DNA of 64,000 nt, taken from positions 186,001 to 250,000 of the forward strand of contig NZ_CP170633.1 of the NCBI RefSeq assembly GCF_042932805.1. The letters are read 5' to 3'. Made by a program: the position numbers and the translations under genes. Within the stretch, counting starts at the first letter, position 1. Each line of letters opens with the position of its first letter. A model generated the notes under the pieces. It was not told the origin of the DNA. It did not search any database and saw only the letters and a program-made list of their open reading frames with translations. This DNA comes from Ascidiaceihabitans sp029251465 (GTDB lineage Bacteria; Pseudomonadota; Alphaproteobacteria; Rhodobacterales; Rhodobacteraceae). Shown here one piece after another: positions 61,146 to 64,000 of this stretch.

Positions 61146-61868
61146 ATGACAGCTAAAATTCGCCTCTTCATAGACGTTCCGCTTGCCGTTGGGCAATTGG
61201 TGACTTTGACGCAAGCCCAAGCGCACTATTTGTTTGGGGTGATGCGGTTGAAAACCGGTGCGCAGGTGCTGGTGTTTGACGGCGCGCACGGTGAATTTCT
61301 GGCCGACGTGGTGCAGGCGGGCAAACGCGGCGGTGAACTGAGCGTGAGCGCGCAGACCAAACCGTTGCAGATGCCACCCGATCTGTGGCTGGTTTTTGCG
61401 CCGATCAAAAAGGCGCGCACGGATTTTATCGTGGAAAAAGCGGCAGAAATGGGCGCGGCGCGGATCGTGCCGATGCAGACGGAATTTACAAATTCGAGCA
61501 GGATCCAACGTGACCGGTTGCAGGCGCACGCGGTAGAAGCGGCTGAACAATGCGGCGGCACCTACGTGCCCGAGCTGACTGATCTGGTGAAATTCGACAG
61601 GCTGCTGGCCGACTGGGATAACACCCGTAAAATCATGTTTTGCGACGAAGCGACGGCAACGGACAGCCCGATGCCATTTGAAGGCACGACAGGCCCGTGG
61701 GCAATTTTCATTGGACCCGAAGGTGGGTTTTCGGACCGCGAACGCACAAAGCTGCGCACCATGAGCTGTGCTCATGTGGCCCAATTGGGTCCGCGCATTT
61801 TGCGGACCGACACTGCGGCGGTCGCAGCCCTGACCCTGTGGCAGCGCGCTTTGGGGGACTGGCAATGA
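61146..61868 (+). CDS. rsmE: 16S rRNA (uracil-1498-N3)-methyltransferase
   Basis: I start at ATG 61146 (240 residues); a GTG two codons earlier is possible. An N-terminal PUA-like part (HYLFGVMRLKTGAQVLVFDG) precedes the SPOUT knot with IFIGPEGGFSDRERTKL and LGPRILRTDTAAVAAL, the RsmE signatures that bind S-adenosylmethionine. Confidence 0.94.
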   Translation: MTAKIRLFIDVPLAVGQLVTLTQAQAHYLFGVMRLKTGAQVLVFDGAHGEFLADVVQAGKRGGELSVSAQTKPLQMPPDLWLVFAPIKKARTDFIVEKAAEMGAARIVPMQTEFTNSSRIQRDRLQAHAVEAAEQCGGTYVPELTDLVKFDRLLADWDNTRKIMFCDEATATDSPMPFEGTTGPWAIFIGPEGGFSDRERTKLRTMSCAHVAQLGPRILRTDTAAVAALTLWQRALGDWQ

Positions 61869-61914
61869 ACGATTTCACCGCCCGATCAGATCAAATGATG
61901 TCAAAGGCACTGTC

Positions 61915-62454
61915 ATGACTTTTATCCGCCCAGACGCCGCCCGCGCGATACACCGCCTGCGCGAAGCATTGGTCGGGATCGCGATTCTTGCGCTTGGCCT
62001 GTTGTGGGTGTTTGGCCGCCCCGGACTGTTGCAGTTTCTGGGCTACCCGGTTTCGCTGATTGGTGTCGTGTTCATTCTGATCGGCATTCAGCGCGCGCGG
62101 TTTCGCACATCCGATGACGGGGCGGGGGCGGTGCAAGTCGACGAAGGGCAAATCACCTATTTTGGTCCCCTGACCGGCGGGGCCACAGCGCTCGCGGATC
62201 TTGAGCGTTTGACCCTTGATCGCAACCTGAAGCCTGCGCATTGGCGTCTGGATTCCCCCGGCACACCAGCGCTGCTGATCCCCGTGAATGCGGCTGGATC
62301 GGACGCGCTGTTTGACGCCTTTGCAAGGCTGCCCGGCCTGCGGACCGAGCGGATGCTGAGCGAAATGAACACCCCGTTAAACGGGGGCCAAAATCAAGCA
62401 GTTGTGATCTGGGAACGCGCGCCCTTGCGCCCCGCACACGTCCGGCTGCATTGA
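61915..62454 (+). CDS. Two-helix membrane protein of unknown function
   Basis: The product is 179 residues. Two adjacent membrane helices (residues about 18-35 and 40-57) are followed by a soluble domain with strands such as VQVDEGQITYFGPLTGGATALADLERLTLD. Its layout resembles that of the protein at 19181 (two helices, then a PH-like region), although the sequences differ. It lies 46 bases after rsmE, probably in the same transcript. Confidence 0.75.
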   Translation: MTFIRPDAARAIHRLREALVGIAILALGLLWVFGRPGLLQFLGYPVSLIGVVFILIGIQRARFRTSDDGAGAVQVDEGQITYFGPLTGGATALADLERLTLDRNLKPAHWRLDSPGTPALLIPVNAAGSDALFDAFARLPGLRTERMLSEMNTPLNGGQNQAVVIWERAPLRPAHVRLH

Positions 62455-62517
62455 CAGTCCTAGAAATTCGCACCATCCCTGAATTCCCAAACGCCAATCA
62501 CTTCGGAGCATCCCCTC

Positions 62518-63888
62518 ATGTCCATTCCACAAACCGGCGGCGGGCCGATCGAACACCATGATCAGCTGGCCGAGCATCTGGCAGAGGGCTGTAAACCCAA
62601 GGAAGACTGGCGCATCGGAACCGAGCACGAAAAGTTCGGTTACTGTAAAGACACGCTAAAACCACTGCCATTCGAGGGCGAGCGGTCTATTGTCGCTGTC
62701 CTTAGTGGCCTGCGCGATCGTCACGGGTGGTCAGAAATTCGCGAAGGCGGGCATCTGATTGGCTTGGAAAAAGACGGCGCGAATGTGTCGCTGGAACCGG
62801 GCGGCGCGCTTGAGCTGTCGGGTGCCCCAGTCGAGACGATCCACGAAACCTGTGACGAGGTGAACACGCACCTGCGCGAAGTCAAAGACATCAGCGATGA
62901 AATTGGCGTGAAATTTATCGGGCTTGGTGCCGCGCCGATCTGGCAGCACGAAGAAATGCCGTTGATGCCCAAAGGCCGTTACAAGCTGATGGATGCCTAC
63001 ATGAACAAGGTCGGCACGTCCGGCACAACCATGATGCGGCGCACCTGCACGGTGCAAGTGAACCTCGATTTCGCGTCCGAACCGGACATGGTGCAAAAGC
63101 TGCGCGTGGCCTTGGCCTTGCAACCTGTGGCCACCGCCCTGTTCGCCAATTCGCCATTTTTCGAGGGCAAAGTGAACGGCCATAAATCATGGCGCGGTCG
63201 CGTGTGGCGTCACTTGGATGACGCGCGCACCGGCATGTTGCCGTTTGTGTTCGAGGACGGCATGGGGTTCGAACGCTGGGTGCAATACGCGCTGGATGTG
63301 CCGATGTATTTTGTCTACCGCGACGGCAAATATATCGACGCGCTTGGCATGTCGTTCCGCGACTTTATGAAAGGCGAATTGCCTGCCTTGCCTGGTGAAA
63401 TGCCGATGATGTCCGATTGGGCAGACCATCTGACGACAGCATTTCCCGAGGCGCGGATCAAGAAATTCATGGAAATGCGTGGGGCCGATGGTGGTCCGTG
63501 GCGCCGTTTGTGCGCGTTGCCTGCGTTCTGGGTTGGGCTGATGTACGACCAATCTTCGCTCGATGGCGCGTGGGATTTGGTCAAAGGCTGGAGCGCTGAA
63601 CAGCGCGAAGCCTTGCGCGTCGCCGCTTCGGTTGACGGTTTGCAAGCCAAAGTGAACGGCATCAACATGCACGATCTGGCCCGCGAAGCGGTGGCGCTCA
63701 GCCATGCTGGTCTCAAGGCACGTGCGCGCGCCGGGGCAGGCGGCATGGTGCCGGACGAGACGCATTTCCTGAACGCCCTACACGAAAGCATCGAAACCGG
63801 CAAAACTCCGGCGGACGAGTTGCTGGATCACTACAACGGCGACTGGAACGGCGATATCACGCGGGTGTTTAGCGACTACAGCTACTAG
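62518..63888 (+). CDS. gshA: Glutamate-cysteine ligase, plant/alphaproteobacterial type
   Basis: The product is 456 residues. WRIGTEHEKFGY, SLEPGGALELSGAPVETIH and VGTSGTTMMRRTCTVQVNLDF are the plant-type GCL (GCS2) motifs for glutamate, ATP and cysteine binding. It performs the first step of glutathione synthesis. The redox-sensitive Cys pairs of the plant enzyme are not evident. Its stop overlaps the end of the following convergent gene by four bases. Confidence 0.93.
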   Translation: MSIPQTGGGPIEHHDQLAEHLAEGCKPKEDWRIGTEHEKFGYCKDTLKPLPFEGERSIVAVLSGLRDRHGWSEIREGGHLIGLEKDGANVSLEPGGALELSGAPVETIHETCDEVNTHLREVKDISDEIGVKFIGLGAAPIWQHEEMPLMPKGRYKLMDAYMNKVGTSGTTMMRRTCTVQVNLDFASEPDMVQKLRVALALQPVATALFANSPFFEGKVNGHKSWRGRVWRHLDDARTGMLPFVFEDGMGFERWVQYALDVPMYFVYRDGKYIDALGMSFRDFMKGELPALPGEMPMMSDWADHLTTAFPEARIKKFMEMRGADGGPWRRLCALPAFWVGLMYDQSSLDGAWDLVKGWSAEQREALRVAASVDGLQAKVNGINMHDLAREAVALSHAGLKARARAGAGGMVPDETHFLNALHESIETGKTPADELLDHYNGDWNGDITRVFSDYSY

Positions 63889-64000
63889 GCCGGCTTCTCC
63901 GTTTGGCCCAAAACGCGTTGCTCGTAAAGCGCGCGTATTTGGGCCTTGCGATCCGCCAACATTTCGGGCGTTGGCGCTTGGCGTGATGCCTCTAGATAGG
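63885..64000 (-). CDS. C-terminal end of an unidentified gene (partial, runs off right edge)
   Basis: A frame open to the window edge ends at TAG 63885-63887. The visible 37 residues are helical and charged (YLEASRQAPTPEMLADRK, then AQIRALYEQRVLGQTEKPA). It overlaps gshA by four bases in convergent orientation, as several other gene pairs here do. Too little is visible to name it. Confidence 0.5.
   Translation of the reverse strand, partial: YLEASRQAPTPEMLADRKAQIRALYEQRVLGQTEKPA

Noticed and set aside
60156..61865. A 569-codon minus-strand frame that would extend UbiA by about 240 residues
   Set aside because: The extension lies exactly antisense to rsmE and shows no family similarity; the ATG at 61133 gives a normal UbiA.

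Overview
The window looks like a chromosomal segment of a marine alphaproteobacterium of the Rhodobacteraceae (Roseobacter group). This is inferred from gene content: heterotetrameric sarcosine oxidase genes, a dnaG-rpoD pair, a split nrdR-ribD / ribE-ribBX-ribH-nusB cluster, Tad-type pilus proteins with a perfect CtrA-type site, and plant-type glutamate-cysteine ligase. The GC content is moderate to high. I saw no tRNA, rRNA, CRISPR array, insertion sequence or prophage. Genus and species cannot be fixed by reading alone.

Layout. Positions 1-2980 (minus) hold most of a large ABC-exporter-like protein ending in a cyclic-nucleotide-binding domain; its ATPase motifs are all degraded. Positions 3100-15200 form a galactoside utilisation locus. 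The minus-strand operon encodes a binding protein, two permeases, a GH4 glycosidase, a sugar dehydrogenase, KDGal kinase, KDPGal aldolase, a lactonase and a GH42 beta-galactosidase. A divergent IclR regulator and the transporter ATPase lie on the plus strand, with two perfect palindromes between the divergent units. Together they would import galactosides, hydrolyse them and oxidise galactose by the De Ley-Doudoroff route, except that galactonate dehydratase is absent from the window.

Positions 15347-24082 carry a soluble hybrid histidine kinase, a reductive-dehalogenase-like double [4Fe-4S] protein, a 3-hydroxyisobutyrate-dehydrogenase-like enzyme, three TadE/TadG pilus proteins under a CtrA-type box, and glutamate dehydrogenase with a strong terminator. 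Positions 24205-29285 are soxBDAG. Positions 29704-33840 are dnaG and rpoD. Positions 33855-36654 are accessory: a DCC/DUF4166 pair, three tandem diverged secreted paralogues of unknown function, and a YjbQ-family gene.

Positions 36789-47037 are nrdR-ribD and ribE-ribBX-ribH-nusB. They are split by an opposite-strand capsule module (kpsC, a lipoprotein exporter, kpsS) and by a proline-racemase-family gene. Positions 47051-54195 hold a quinone oxidoreductase, a drug/metabolite transporter, a CoxG-like protein, an ABC-2 exporter, an S49 peptidase, a tiny membrane zinc-ribbon protein, a Ca/Na antiporter and a FolM-like reductase. Positions 54349-57782 are a small ORF coupled to uvrC, then pgsA, moaD and moaE. 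The end of the window has a coiled-coil membrane protein and an OmpA/BON protein, ubiA divergent from rsmE, gshA, and the 3' end of one more gene.

The most notable observations are the ATPase-dead ABC/cNMP protein, the triplicated secreted family at 34903-36187, the lone RdhA-like protein, the sugar SDR whose catalytic Lys is Asn, the CtrA-type site, the IclR palindromes, and a short dispersed repeat found at three places.
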